47,785 bases of DNA from a virus, in the IMG/VR virus record IMGVR_UViG_3300025671_000104, positions 1-47,785 of that record; one strand, written 5' to 3'. The notes beneath the pieces were generated by a model. That model ran no database searches and was not told where the DNA came from. It saw only the letters and a program-made list of their open reading frames with translations. Below are positions 8,911-18,064 of this stretch, in pieces. How positions within the stretch are numbered: the stretch's first letter is position 1; the number at the start of each line of letters is the position of its first letter. The translations under genes were made by a program, and so were the position numbers.

Positions 8911-10865
8911 TGATGAATCCACTATATCGCAGAATGTTTCAGCAGCCCGGTGCTTCAAGACAGCCGATGGGCATCCTTGCTTCGTCTCCTGAGTTAGCAA
9001 ATGTAGCAGCGCAGCGGCCTGTGCGGATGTCACAGGGTGGCATGAACACCACCTCGTTTACCGCCGCTGTTCAACGAGCGATACAAGCAAACGACAGATA
9101 CGCCCTTAAAGAACTTGCTGATCCTAATAACTATGGAGAAGCTGCAAAAACACAGGATGGACAGAATGCCATTCGTATGGCTGCACAAGCCATTAACAGG
9201 GCAGCAGTCAATAATCCTCCTACACAGGTTTCTACAGCGCCTACTGTTGCAGTTCCTGATCTGATCGATAAAGGTATTGCTTCAGTAAACGAATTCTTTT
9301 ACGGGACGGACACGAAACAAAACCCGATTCAAACAGGTCTAAGAGCGATAGATTCAGGGGTTAGAGCCGTAACAGGTTCAGCAGCCGAACTTATGAGCGG
9401 TGACTTTATGCGTCCAGTCACCGATTACCTGACAACACCTCAGTTAAAAGGCGTTGCTGCGGAACAATCTGGCAACTTAACAGATCCATCTATGCTGCTT
9501 CCACAAACTGGTGAGACACCACCCCCGGTTTCTCCCCTTGTTTCGGATGCGTTGAACTATGAAAATATGTATGGTACTGGAGACCTAAACTTAGGTGAAA
9601 CTCTAGCTGCTACGACCACATCAACCCAAGACAAAGCAGCAACAGACGCTGGAGCAAGCACCGACAATCTGTTTGACGTAAACAAAAAACCTGCTGTTAA
9701 CGAAGGCGATAAAAAATCAAACGTAAGCCAGCAGAAACTAGGCAAGCTTTTGCAAAAAGCTGAAGCTGGTACACTTGTTACCGGCGGCGACGCAGCTAAA
9801 AAACCAGCCGTTAAGCTTAACGCTGCCGAAGCTGCTACTCCAGAGGCTGCCGCAGCATTGAGTATGGTTTTGCCTGCAAAGACTTCTTTGTCTGATATGG
9901 AAAAACAGGCAAAAGAAATTATGGGCTTTGACCCATCGAGAGCAAGTGAAAGTAAGAGCGCTTCTTTCTGGAGGAACTTGACAATGGCTGGTCTTGCTAT
10001 CGCCGCTGGCGAAAGTGAGAACGCGCTTACCAACGTGGCTAAAGGCTTAATGGTGGGCATGGATTCCTACAGCAAAGACATTAAAGACCTGAACGAGATG
10101 GAAGCTGAAGAGAGAAAAGAGTACAGAGCTACTCTTCGCGATCTTGTTAAAACAGACAAAGATGAAAAGATTGCATTGGCTACAATGCAAAATAACTTCA
10201 ACTATCGTCTAGCAGATCTTAATCAAAAAAGAGATCAGTTTGAGTCTGATTCAGCTTACAAGCAGCAAGAGCTTGGGCTAAGAATGTCTCTTGCAAATCG
10301 TCAACTTGAAGTAGGGCTTCTAAGAGATATTGCCGGGCTTGAGTTGCAAGGAAAAACCCTTGACGAGACTATAAAACAAAATGTTATTACGAACAGACAG
10401 AATGCGCTAAAGGCTCTTCCCGATTTTGTTCAAAATGCTGCTGAAATAGGCTACGGTACAATTGATGATAAGGGTAAGTTTAGCTGGAACGAAAAAGGTA
10501 AAGCATGGCTAGAAGACAACTCATCTCGTATTATGTCGTCAGCGCTTACCGTTAAGTCTACAACAGGTCAGGCAATGGCTCCTGAAAGATTCGCGCAAGA
10601 AATGTTAAAATCGGAAGATGGAAGGGCGGACATAACAGCTAGAATGATTCGGGAATTCCCAAATCGGTATTCTAAGAATACCCCTCCTAGCCTACAGGAA
10701 ATGATGACTTACGCTGCGGGAACAAGTACGACATCTGACTCCGCTGCTACCGCCGTCAACCCGGCTAGCGCTCCCGTTGGCACTCGTTTTAGAGACCCGG
10801 ACACAGGTACAATTGTCGTAAAACAAGCAGACGGAACATTCTTACCAGAAGCTACTGGGAAATAA
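8910..10865 (+). CDS. Putative internal virion protein with coiled coil
   Basis: 651 residues. The N-terminal 150 residues are polar; a Lys/Glu-rich stretch follows near 270-330; residues about 395-500 form a long coiled-coil region (EMEAEERKEYRATLRDLVK, QKRDQFESDSAYKQQELG). A single FDPSR motif at residues 340-344 repeats a motif of the next gene. A hydrophobic helix (NLTMAGLAIAAGESEN) lies near residue 355. The pattern fits a core or ejection protein. It sits in a row of four such genes ending in lysozyme. No catalytic site seen. Confidence 0.5.
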   Translation: MMNPLYRRMFQQPGASRQPMGILASSPELANVAAQRPVRMSQGGMNTTSFTAAVQRAIQANDRYALKELADPNNYGEAAKTQDGQNAIRMAAQAINRAAVNNPPTQVSTAPTVAVPDLIDKGIASVNEFFYGTDTKQNPIQTGLRAIDSGVRAVTGSAAELMSGDFMRPVTDYLTTPQLKGVAAEQSGNLTDPSMLLPQTGETPPPVSPLVSDALNYENMYGTGDLNLGETLAATTTSTQDKAATDAGASTDNLFDVNKKPAVNEGDKKSNVSQQKLGKLLQKAEAGTLVTGGDAAKKPAVKLNAAEAATPEAAAALSMVLPAKTSLSDMEKQAKEIMGFDPSRASESKSASFWRNLTMAGLAIAAGESENALTNVAKGLMVGMDSYSKDIKDLNEMEAEERKEYRATLRDLVKTDKDEKIALATMQNNFNYRLADLNQKRDQFESDSAYKQQELGLRMSLANRQLEVGLLRDIAGLELQGKTLDETIKQNVITNRQNALKALPDFVQNAAEIGYGTIDDKGKFSWNEKGKAWLEDNSSRIMSSALTVKSTTGQAMAPERFAQEMLKSEDGRADITARMIREFPNRYSKNTPPSLQEMMTYAAGTSTTSDSAATAVNPASAPVGTRFRDPDTGTIVVKQADGTFLPEATGK

Positions 10866-10868
10866 GTC

Positions 10869-13800
10869 ATGGTTGATTTTGATCCAAGCCGTCTGGTTCC
10901 GATTACTGACGAACCAGCGGAAGAGCCTGCATTCGACCCCTCTCGTTTGGTCGCCATTCAAGATGATGTGTCACCGACGCAGGAATCTACAACGCAGGAA
11001 ATAGCCGAGGGCATTGCTTCTGGCTTACTTGCCATACCTCAGGGCATAGCTGAACTTGCCACTGCTGGCGTTGACGTAGTCTATGACACAGACTACTCCA
11101 CAGATGTAACCAACTTCTTTGAAGGAATCCGTGAGGCCGCTGGCATTGATCCAGAGGGCACAGCAGGAACCATTGCCGAAGTTGCAGCACAGTTTGTCGT
11201 TCCCGGTCTCGGGGCAGCCGGTGTTGCAAGCAAGCTTGGTCGTCTTGCCAATCTCGGAACGGTGACTAATCGTGCAGCGCAAGTTGGCGCAGCAGCCGTG
11301 ACCGATGCTGTGGTAGCTACAGACGGCGTAACAACGCTTGGCGACTTTTTTCAAACAGGACCGACAACAACCGAAGATACAATTGGTCTTCGTGGAAAAG
11401 AAAAAGCAGCCGCTCGTATTGGCAACAGAGTAAGCTTTGCTTTGGAGGCTGGTGGTCTAACCGCTGTTGCTCCAGAAGCTCTGAAGGCGATTGGTCTTCT
11501 GGGTACAGGAGTGTCTAAAGTAGCTACTCCCGTAGTGGCACCAGTAGTTCAAAAAGGAATTCTTCCCGCTGCAAAAGCTATCAGTGCACCAATTAAAAAG
11601 CTGGCTGAACGAGATGATATGGTTGGCGACAGCCTGAATAAAATCGCTTCTGTGTTCCGCGCCCGTGGTAACCTGCCGCAAGATGTGTTCGAGGTTAAGT
11701 CTAAAATCAACGGTGAGGTAGAGGCAGAGCTTGGTGAGGCGGCTCGGTACTTAAAAGAAGTACAGGACGGGTTGGACAAGGTCTTTAAAAAGTCTGAGAC
11801 TGTGATGGTTGAAGGCACACCCTTGGCTCGTTCTGAAGTAATGAACCGGCTGTATGGCTACCTAACAAAAGATCCTGACTTTGTTCGTAATGCAAAGGAC
11901 ACAGGTTCGACGTTAGAGAGCATGCTCCCTGACTTTATGCGCCAGCCAGCAAAGCAAATGCGGGCACAGGTAGATAAGCTTTCCAACTCGATTAAGAATT
12001 CTGACTACCTAGCTACTCGGGAAGCTGACGATATCGTTAATGCAATTAACGATAACATCGGTTCTTATTTGCGTCGTAAGTACAAAATCTTTGAGGACAA
12101 GAACTTCCTGAAGAGCGCTGAGTTTGCAGACGCTAGAAAAGAAGCTGTAGATTTTTTCAAAGCACACCCCAAGGCGGCGGAAAATCTATACAAAGATTTA
12201 AACCCAGATGTTCCGTTGCCTAGTGATTTCTTGACTGGCGTTGGTAAGTCACAGAAACTGAGTGATACTGCCGCAGAAAATCTTGTCGAGAACTTTGTTG
12301 CTCGGTACTCGAACCGTGGTCGCAGGCCAATAAAAGCAGGGAGCGAAGCACAGGCTCGTGTTGCCGATAAGAAGCTGAAAGAAAGTTTGTTCTCTTCTCG
12401 TCAGGTAAACAACGAAGCCCTTCGTAAGCTACTCGGTGAAGTAAAAGATCCGCAGGAAGCGTACATATCTACCATTGCAGATATGGCAGAGTTTCGTGCT
12501 GTTGACGATTACTTTAAGTACATCCGTACAAACCTTGTAGATCAGGGTGATAACTTCGTAAGCGCGGATAGGTTTGCTCAAAACCCAGTTAAGTTTGAGG
12601 GATACCAAAAACTTGAAAAAGGTTTTGGCTCTCTCGAGGGTGTCTATGTACCGAATCGTATATACAACGACATGACTCGCCTGACCATCGGTGACGCTGG
12701 CACAATGGGCAACACGATGAAAGCCGTTTACTCTGGGTTCTTAAAAACCAAGGGTGTATCGCAATATGCAAAAACAGTGCTGTCTCCTGTAACGCAGATT
12801 AGAAACGTAACATCAGCCGCTTTGTTTGCTTTGTCGCAGGGCAACGTCGGCGGTGGTGCAAACCTGTGGGAATCTTTCTCCACTGTCATGGGCAACATAA
12901 CCAAACGTGGTGATATAGATAAAGCCAAATACTATCAGGAGCTACAGCGTCTTGGTGTGGTTGGAACACAGACTCAAGTTCGAGAAATGGACCGCTTGAT
13001 TAAAGAAGGTCTTGGACTGACTCGTCAGGCCGACGCGGACATTATGGGCATTCCTGTTGGTCAAAAAGTTGGAAACGTGTTTAGCCGCTCTAAACCCGCA
13101 AGTATGCTAACCAGCCTCAACACAAGATTAAAAGATGCGTATCAGGGTGGTGACGATGTATGGAAGATCTATAATTTTGAGTTTGAAAGAAACAAAATCA
13201 TTCAGGCATATGGCAGTGAGGCTGCTGCTTCACAGGCACTTGGTAAGTCTGTAAATGAGTACGCCGCAGATATTGTAAGAAACACTGTACCGAACTATGA
13301 GCGTGTGCCTGAGTTTATCAAGGGTATTCGTAAGCTGCCTGTAGGTAACTTCATCGCTTTCCCTGCTGAGATTCTCCGCACTAGCGCAAACACTCTTGGT
13401 GTTGCCCTTAAAGAGCTAGCCAGTGATAACAGAGCAGTTCAGGAAATCGGTATGCGTCGGTTAATTGGTTTTACCTCCACCGCCGTTGTTGCACCCGCTG
13501 CCCTACAAAAGATGGCTATGGACTTAACAGGTGTATCGCAAGAACAACTTGACGCTGCCCGAGAGAGTGGCCCTTCTTGGCAGAAGAACAGTCGCCTGAT
13601 TCCTACCACGGTGGATAAGGACGGAAACCTCAAAGGCTACATAGACTATAGTTACACAAACCCGTACGACTACTTGCAGCGTCCAGCACTAGCTATTCTT
13701 AATGCCATTAACAAGGGTGAAGATCTTGGCAAAGATGCGGACGCGATTGCAACAGAAGCTGTACTTGGCGCTGTAGCAGAAATATTCGAGCCATTCTTTG

Positions 13801-14759
13801 GTGAGTCTATTATCACCGAAAAAATGCTCGATACAACTACTCGTGGCGGCGTAACGGGGACAGGTGCCAAGGTTTACCGGCAAGAAGATACACCGGGAGA
13901 CAAAGCTTATAAGTCGTTTATGCATATTGCTGACTCAGTCGTGCCCGGTGGCGCTCCGTTCCAGCTTAAAGGAATGACCAAAGAAACACAGGAGCCCGGC
14001 ATCGAAGTTGGCAGGTTCGCTCGTTCTATGTTTATGGGTGACACAGTTGACCCTGCTGGTAACGAAAGACGCGCAGCAGAAGAATTGTTTCGAGCTTTCA
14101 CGGGTTTGTCAGAGATTGAGGTTAAGCCAGAGAACATTCTGATGTACAAGGGCTTCGAGTATGGACGCGGGATCAGAAGCGCAAGTCAGATCTTTAACAG
14201 TGCCGTTTCTACGAGAAGTGCCCTCGATCCTGAAAATGCTATAAGCACTTACCGCGAAGCTAACGAAACTAGATTTCGGGTTATGCAAGAGATGTACAGA
14301 AACGTCGAAAACATGAGACGGCTAGGTATGTCTGATGGTGAGATCCGTCGTGCCATGAAGAAAAACAAAGTAGCCAACGTATCAGAGTTGATGCGAGGCG
14401 AATTTGTTCCTATGAAGGTTAGCTCAGAGATTCGCAGGCGCGTTCGTGAAAACGATAATGACTTGCCAATGGGTGACTTAAATAGTATTCGTTATGAGTT
14501 AATGGGGCGCAGGCTTGACGAGCCGATGATAGAAGAAGAGGCACCATCTCCAGACTTTGACCCATCTCGTTTGGTTCCTATCTCTGAGGCACCAACAACT
14601 GAACCAGTTGCTGCAACCACACCTCCTCCTGTGGTAGCGCAAGCGGGTCCTGCTACAGCCCCTTCGGCGGGACCCGCACAAACTTCAATGGCTAATGCTA
14701 TAACACTGCCTAACCCACAAGACCAGCTATTGGCAGCAAGGTTACGAGGACAGCAATGA
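10869..14759 (+). CDS. Giant internal virion (ejection) protein, 1296 aa
   Basis: The largest gene in the window. The motif FDPSRLV occurs three times, at residues 4-10, 22-28 and 1230-1236, bracketing the protein. Residues 45-150 contain hydrophobic helices (GIASGLLAIPQGIAEL, VAAQFVVPGLGAAGVA). Residues about 827-880 (FIAFPAEILRTSANTLG... RRLIGFTSTAVVAPAAL) resemble the large polyvalent-protein domain LPD38, a pattern match only. The last 60 residues are Pro/Ala-rich. I see no transglycosylase or peptidase motif, so the cell-wall function is left to the adjacent lysozyme. Its stop overlaps the lysozyme start (ATGA). Most likely stored in the capsid and ejected with DNA. Confidence 0.6.
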   Translation: MVDFDPSRLVPITDEPAEEPAFDPSRLVAIQDDVSPTQESTTQEIAEGIASGLLAIPQGIAELATAGVDVVYDTDYSTDVTNFFEGIREAAGIDPEGTAGTIAEVAAQFVVPGLGAAGVASKLGRLANLGTVTNRAAQVGAAAVTDAVVATDGVTTLGDFFQTGPTTTEDTIGLRGKEKAAARIGNRVSFALEAGGLTAVAPEALKAIGLLGTGVSKVATPVVAPVVQKGILPAAKAISAPIKKLAERDDMVGDSLNKIASVFRARGNLPQDVFEVKSKINGEVEAELGEAARYLKEVQDGLDKVFKKSETVMVEGTPLARSEVMNRLYGYLTKDPDFVRNAKDTGSTLESMLPDFMRQPAKQMRAQVDKLSNSIKNSDYLATREADDIVNAINDNIGSYLRRKYKIFEDKNFLKSAEFADARKEAVDFFKAHPKAAENLYKDLNPDVPLPSDFLTGVGKSQKLSDTAAENLVENFVARYSNRGRRPIKAGSEAQARVADKKLKESLFSSRQVNNEALRKLLGEVKDPQEAYISTIADMAEFRAVDDYFKYIRTNLVDQGDNFVSADRFAQNPVKFEGYQKLEKGFGSLEGVYVPNRIYNDMTRLTIGDAGTMGNTMKAVYSGFLKTKGVSQYAKTVLSPVTQIRNVTSAALFALSQGNVGGGANLWESFSTVMGNITKRGDIDKAKYYQELQRLGVVGTQTQVREMDRLIKEGLGLTRQADADIMGIPVGQKVGNVFSRSKPASMLTSLNTRLKDAYQGGDDVWKIYNFEFERNKIIQAYGSEAAASQALGKSVNEYAADIVRNTVPNYERVPEFIKGIRKLPVGNFIAFPAEILRTSANTLGVALKELASDNRAVQEIGMRRLIGFTSTAVVAPAALQKMAMDLTGVSQEQLDAARESGPSWQKNSRLIPTTVDKDGNLKGYIDYSYTNPYDYLQRPALAILNAINKGEDLGKDADAIATEAVLGAVAEIFEPFFGESIITEKMLDTTTRGGVTGTGAKVYRQEDTPGDKAYKSFMHIADSVVPGGAPFQLKGMTKETQEPGIEVGRFARSMFMGDTVDPAGNERRAAEELFRAFTGLSEIEVKPENILMYKGFEYGRGIRSASQIFNSAVSTRSALDPENAISTYREANETRFRVMQEMYRNVENMRRLGMSDGEIRRAMKKNKVANVSELMRGEFVPMKVSSEIRRRVRENDNDLPMGDLNSIRYELMGRRLDEPMIEEEAPSPDFDPSRLVPISEAPTTEPVAATTPPPVVAQAGPATAPSAGPAQTSMANAITLPNPQDQLLAARLRGQQ

Positions 14760-15205
14760 ACAAAGATCAGCTAAGAGAAGAGCTTGCAGAAGACGAAGGC
14801 TGCAAGTACGAAATATATCTAGATCATTTAGGCCTACCAACTTTCGGAATCGGAGCGCTCATCAAAGAGCACGATCCAGAATACGGTCAGCCTGTTGGCA
14901 CACCCGTATCAGAAGAGCGTGTCCGGCAGCGGTTCAACCTTGACATCGCTGTGACGATTGAGGATTGCGGTCGACTGTACTCTGACTTCGACGAGCTACC
15001 CGAAGAAGCTCAGTTGGTCATCGCCAACATGTGCTTTAACCTCGGCTACCCCCGACTGTCCAAGTTCAAGGGCATGAAGGCTGGGGTCGATGCCAGAGAT
15101 TGGGAACGCGCAGCCGACGAAATGGTCGATTCGAGGTGGCATGATCAGGTCCCGAACCGCGCAAAGCGTTTGGTTAAGCGAATTCGCGATCTCGCAAAAG
15201 CCTGA
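14756..15205 (+). CDS. Endolysin, T4-type lysozyme (GH24 family)
   Basis: 149 residues, the usual length of a globular T4-type lysozyme, which cleaves the MurNAc-GlcNAc bond of peptidoglycan. The catalytic triad aligns with T4 E11-D20-T26 as E14, D23 and T29 in the pattern DEG..YEIYLD..G.PTFGIG. The His after GIG in T4 (H31) is replaced by Ala (A34). The C-terminal signature SRWHDQVPNRAKRLVKRI matches the family. No signal peptide or SAR anchor is visible, so export would need a holin, of which a candidate lies at 40335. Start overlaps the previous gene by four bases. Confidence 0.93.
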   Translation: MNKDQLREELAEDEGCKYEIYLDHLGLPTFGIGALIKEHDPEYGQPVGTPVSEERVRQRFNLDIAVTIEDCGRLYSDFDELPEEAQLVIANMCFNLGYPRLSKFKGMKAGVDARDWERAADEMVDSRWHDQVPNRAKRLVKRIRDLAKA

Positions 15206-15212
15206 AATCATT

Positions 15213-15251
15213 AAATAAAAACATCGATTCTCGTCGACCTCAGTATCGATG
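15213..15251 (-). terminator. Probable terminator of leftward replication operon
   Basis: On the minus strand, CATCGAT (15251-15245) pairs with ATCGATG (15228-15222) around a 16-base loop, and is followed at once by TTTTTATTTAA. It lies in the 55-base gap between the converging lysozyme and 15261-15500 genes, exactly where the leftward operon should end. The 7-bp stem and long loop make it weaker than the terminator at 31163. Confidence 0.5.
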
Positions 15252-15260
15252 ACCGTAGCA

Positions 15261-15500
15261 TTACACCTCGAAGTCGCTGAGATTTGACGTTTTAGTCTTG
15301 ATCCCGGGGACTTTGTCGCATCGCGCGCCGTTTACTGTATAAAGGTTCTTGACCCTAGGATCTTCTTCTATACTTTGCGCCATTTCAGACGACCGTACAT
15401 TGCACTGGCCCATCGTTTCGTATGGCCCTCGTAAATCTTTTAGTGCCGTACACTCGCCGGGTAATGAAACCAAACAAATTAGTATCATAGCTTCAAACAT
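15261..15500 (-). CDS. Small protein with hydrophobic N-terminus, possibly exported
   Basis: 79 residues starting MFEAMILICLVSLPGEC. I chose the ATG at 15500 because GGAG sits 7 bases upstream; a longer frame reaching 15548 has no such site. The first 15 residues are hydrophobic and followed by Cys, so this could be a short signal or lipoprotein-like peptide, although no basic N-terminus precedes it. Three further features are Cys at about 14, 31 and 57 and the block GPYETMGQC. It overlaps the zinc-ribbon gene upstream by 8 bases and is the last gene of the leftward operon. Function unknown; an inner-membrane or periplasmic role is a guess. Confidence 0.55.
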   Translation of the reverse strand: MFEAMILICLVSLPGECTALKDLRGPYETMGQCNVRSSEMAQSIEEDPRVKNLYTVNGARCDKVPGIKTKTSNLSDFEV

Positions 15501-15648
15501 CTTTGTTCTCCATTTCAGGATCACATGTTTCACCCTGACAGCAGTCATCTATAACTTGATTACATTCAAAGCACTGCTCATGCCCGTGGACATAAATAGT
15601 GCGTAACTTATTTCCGCAGCGCGGACAGTGGACTGGCTTGTTGTTCAT
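15493..15648 (-). CDS. Zinc-ribbon microprotein (51 aa)
   Basis: The product is MNNKPVHCPRCGNKLRTIYV followed by CFECNQ, then DCC and a final Cys. Two CxxC knuckles (C8-C11 and C27-C30) separated by 15 residues form a typical zinc ribbon. The ATG overlaps the TGA of the DNA polymerase gene, and its own end overlaps the next start by 8 bases, so it is translated as part of the operon. Such proteins bind nucleic acid or a partner protein; which one cannot be read here. Confidence 0.7.
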   Translation of the reverse strand: MNNKPVHCPRCGNKLRTIYVHGHEQCFECNQVIDDCCQGETCDPEMENKDV

Positions 15649-17561
15649 CCTACTTCCCCCCAATTGTCGCCTAGTTCGGCGTCTACTTCAAATGGCACGT
15701 TAAGATCCGGAACGCATGTTGTCATGATTTCGACGATACGGTCAGCCTGTTCCTTTGATTCTACACTGAAGCACAGTTCATCGTGAACCGTTAACATCGG
15801 AACTAGGCCCTCGGCAAAACAATCAACCATCGCTTTCTTTGTTTGGTCGGCACTCGAACCTTGGATCAATTTATTTAGAGCCTTATATGTAAAGGCGCGT
15901 CTAATCATCCCCCTGCCGCCATATTCTTTTATGGCTTCTTCAAGACGCATAGCTTTGTTGAAGCCAAAAGACCTAGGTTCCCACATATCAAAGCGGCACT
16001 TACGCCCCAGCCACGTTCTAATACTCCCGACGCTTGAAGCACGGTTCGAGGTCATGTCAGCTATGCCCTTAACAAACGGTACGTTCTCGTGGTACTTCGC
16101 CAGAAGATCTTTTGCTTCTTCCTCGCTGATGTCCATTACCCCTGCTAGCTTCTTGCGCCCCATGCCGTACATGATACCAAGGTTAACAGTCTTCGCATCC
16201 TTGCGGCTAATGCCTGCCATGTCAGCAACCATCTGGTGGAAGTCAGCATTGCCTTCTTTGTATGCGTTCACAACATCGTCAATCTGTGGATGCCTGTGAA
16301 CTCCTGTGACTTGAGCGCAGTAATGTGCAAGCCAGCGTGGTTCTTGTGAAGCATAGTCAAAACTTCCCCACTTGGTGCCTTCTTCTGGTATAAATAACCC
16401 ACGGATCATGCCTTTGATTTCTGGATCTCTGGCAGGGATTTGCTGTAGGTTGGGGTTGCTCGAGGAAAATCTACCCGTTACAGTACCACCATCATCAGAA
16501 CGAAGAGCATTGAAGTCGCAATGAATACGTCCATTATGAGAATGCTGAAGAATCGTCTCAACAAAGGTTGTGTTGGCTTTGTTAAACTCGCGAAGCTTTA
16601 CAATCTTCTGCGCTATTGGGTGAGTGTGATTCGACAGAAACTGTTTTGTAAAGGACGGAACCTTCGAGTTTTCTGTCCGGGAATACGACACGCCAATCGC
16701 GTCGAACGCCTTTGCTATCGATGTCGCAACCCAAGGCTCAACGAAGATGCCAGTCTCTTCCTTTATTTCTTTAAGTAAAATATCTTCACGCTGCTTCAGA
16801 TCTTTCTTAACCTGCTCTGCCTTGTCTATGTCCACCCGAACACCGCGTGTCTTCATCTCAAACAGGACTGGTAGTAGATCAGTCTCTAGCTGAAAGATCG
16901 AGGATACTTCTTCCTTAATGATCTCCGGACGTAGCCGATCCCACAGGCGAAGGGTAACAGCCGCATCTTGCTCGGCGTACTTACCAACGAACCTAGCTGG
17001 TAGTCTCCACATACCTGACTTTGGATCGACACCATACATTGCTGCCGCTGCCCGCAACATCTTCTCATTCTTGTTCTCGGCCAGATATTCTTTAGCCAAG
17101 GAGTTCAAGTTGTAGAACCGACGGTTCTCGTTAATCAGAGGCGCGGCTATCATTGTGTCGACAATCGGACCTTGGACCTCGATCCCTGCCCAACGCATCC
17201 AGCCCAGATCATACAACGCATTGTGCATGACCTTCTCAATGTTAGGTGTAGCCATCTGTTTCTTTAGCCAGTTGACCACTGTCTTTTCTGGCAGGTTGCC
17301 ACCACCTTCGTGGCGTACAGGAAAGTACCCTACAAAATCCCCAGCAGCCACAGCATACCCGATGACATATCCGTCATTGCGGCACCAGCCCGGCCCCAAC
17401 GTCATGAGGTTCGGGTCGCATGTTTCCAAGTCAATTGAAATACGCTCACAGTTTGTAAGATCTGGGAAAGAAGACGGCGGCGCCCAGTCATCTTCGTCAG
17501 TAAAACCGAGAGCGGCTTCCTTGACATCGATGTCCAGTAGATTCATCTGATACTCACGCAT
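15645..17561 (-). CDS. polA: Family A DNA polymerase with 3'-5' exonuclease, Leu-type O-helix
   Basis: 638 residues after choosing the ATG at 17561, which has GGAGG six bases upstream; upstream codons to 17633 lack a site. The exonuclease domain shows D44-x-E46 (SIDLET), N114/D118 (HNALYDLG) and YAEQDAAVT. Polymerase motif A is FDYASQEPR (D402); motif B is RKDAKTVNLGIMYG; motif C is VHDEL (H593-D594-E595). At the position equivalent to E. coli F762 there is leucine, L461 (codon at 16181-16179). It lacks a 5'-3' exonuclease domain, as is usual for phage enzymes. It is the replicative polymerase, with SF1 helicase and primase upstream in the same operon. Confidence 0.95.
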   Translation of the reverse strand: MREYQMNLLDIDVKEAALGFTDEDDWAPPSSFPDLTNCERISIDLETCDPNLMTLGPGWCRNDGYVIGYAVAAGDFVGYFPVRHEGGGNLPEKTVVNWLKKQMATPNIEKVMHNALYDLGWMRWAGIEVQGPIVDTMIAAPLINENRRFYNLNSLAKEYLAENKNEKMLRAAAAMYGVDPKSGMWRLPARFVGKYAEQDAAVTLRLWDRLRPEIIKEEVSSIFQLETDLLPVLFEMKTRGVRVDIDKAEQVKKDLKQREDILLKEIKEETGIFVEPWVATSIAKAFDAIGVSYSRTENSKVPSFTKQFLSNHTHPIAQKIVKLREFNKANTTFVETILQHSHNGRIHCDFNALRSDDGGTVTGRFSSSNPNLQQIPARDPEIKGMIRGLFIPEEGTKWGSFDYASQEPRWLAHYCAQVTGVHRHPQIDDVVNAYKEGNADFHQMVADMAGISRKDAKTVNLGIMYGMGRKKLAGVMDISEEEAKDLLAKYHENVPFVKGIADMTSNRASSVGSIRTWLGRKCRFDMWEPRSFGFNKAMRLEEAIKEYGGRGMIRRAFTYKALNKLIQGSSADQTKKAMVDCFAEGLVPMLTVHDELCFSVESKEQADRIVEIMTTCVPDLNVPFEVDAELGDNWGEVG

Positions 17562-17793
17562 TGTCTTCCTCCAGCAACGATTCCCAATTATTGAACATAA
17601 ACAAAGGTGTGTCTGGCCCCACATATGCCCCAAAAGTATTGTACTCTAAAAACTCCATAGCCTCGGATCTGGTCATGTCCTTGGCAAGAATGTCTATGCA
17701 CATATCAACATCATAGACCAAGCGAAAATGTCCTGTCGCAATGTCATGAGTTGCCCCAATAATGGCTTTATCCAGCCCGTCAGCTTTCATCAT
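17554..17793 (-). CDS. Conserved small phage protein (79 aa)
   Basis: The sequence GLDKAIIGATHD, LVYDVDMCIDIL and AMEFLEYNTFGAYVGPDTPLF matches a small protein family that I recall being common in phages, with no known function. GGAG lies 7 bases before the ATGATG start. It overlaps the polymerase start by 8 bases and the upstream gene by 14, so it is translationally coupled to replication genes. No catalytic or metal-binding motif is evident. Confidence 0.7.
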   Translation of the reverse strand: MMKADGLDKAIIGATHDIATGHFRLVYDVDMCIDILAKDMTRSEAMEFLEYNTFGAYVGPDTPLFMFNNWESLLEEDNA

Positions 17794-18064
17794 TTGCTAT
17801 CTCCCCACCAAGCGCAGCATAGCCAATGATATCCACCCAAGAGTCGTCCTTGCTTGTGTCCTCTGCAAGTCTAGCCAGCTTGAGGCCAATCATACAAGCC
17901 ACTACATCTTCCGGCGTAATTGCATGAACCAGCTTCTTCTCCAAGAACACATTCCAGATGGCAGCGATCCGCTCGTGGTTCATCTTAGCAGGACCATACT
18001 CCTTGGCCCTCGGACCGTTAATTAACTCTTCGGCCTTGTTGAGGAAGTCTTCTCTAGTTTTCAT
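17780..18064 (-). CDS. DUF6378-like protein
   Basis: The pattern FLNKAEELINGPRAKEYGP, IAAIWNVFLEKK, ITPEDVVACMIGLKLARL and DSWVDIIGYAAL is the signature I associate with the DUF6378 domain of phages and prophages. The conserved Asp-rich helix (SWVDIIGY) recalls the metal-binding helices of all-alpha NTP pyrophosphatases, so a nucleotide-related role is possible but not shown. Its start overlaps the helicase stop as ATGA, and its position between helicase and polymerase suggests a replication-associated job. Confidence 0.75.
   Translation of the reverse strand: MKTREDFLNKAEELINGPRAKEYGPAKMNHERIAAIWNVFLEKKLVHAITPEDVVACMIGLKLARLAEDTSKDDSWVDIIGYAALGGEIANDES

Noticed and set aside
9557-10060. 167-codon minus-strand frame opposite the internal virion gene
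   Set aside because: Antisense shadow, Ala/Ser/Leu-rich, no start site.
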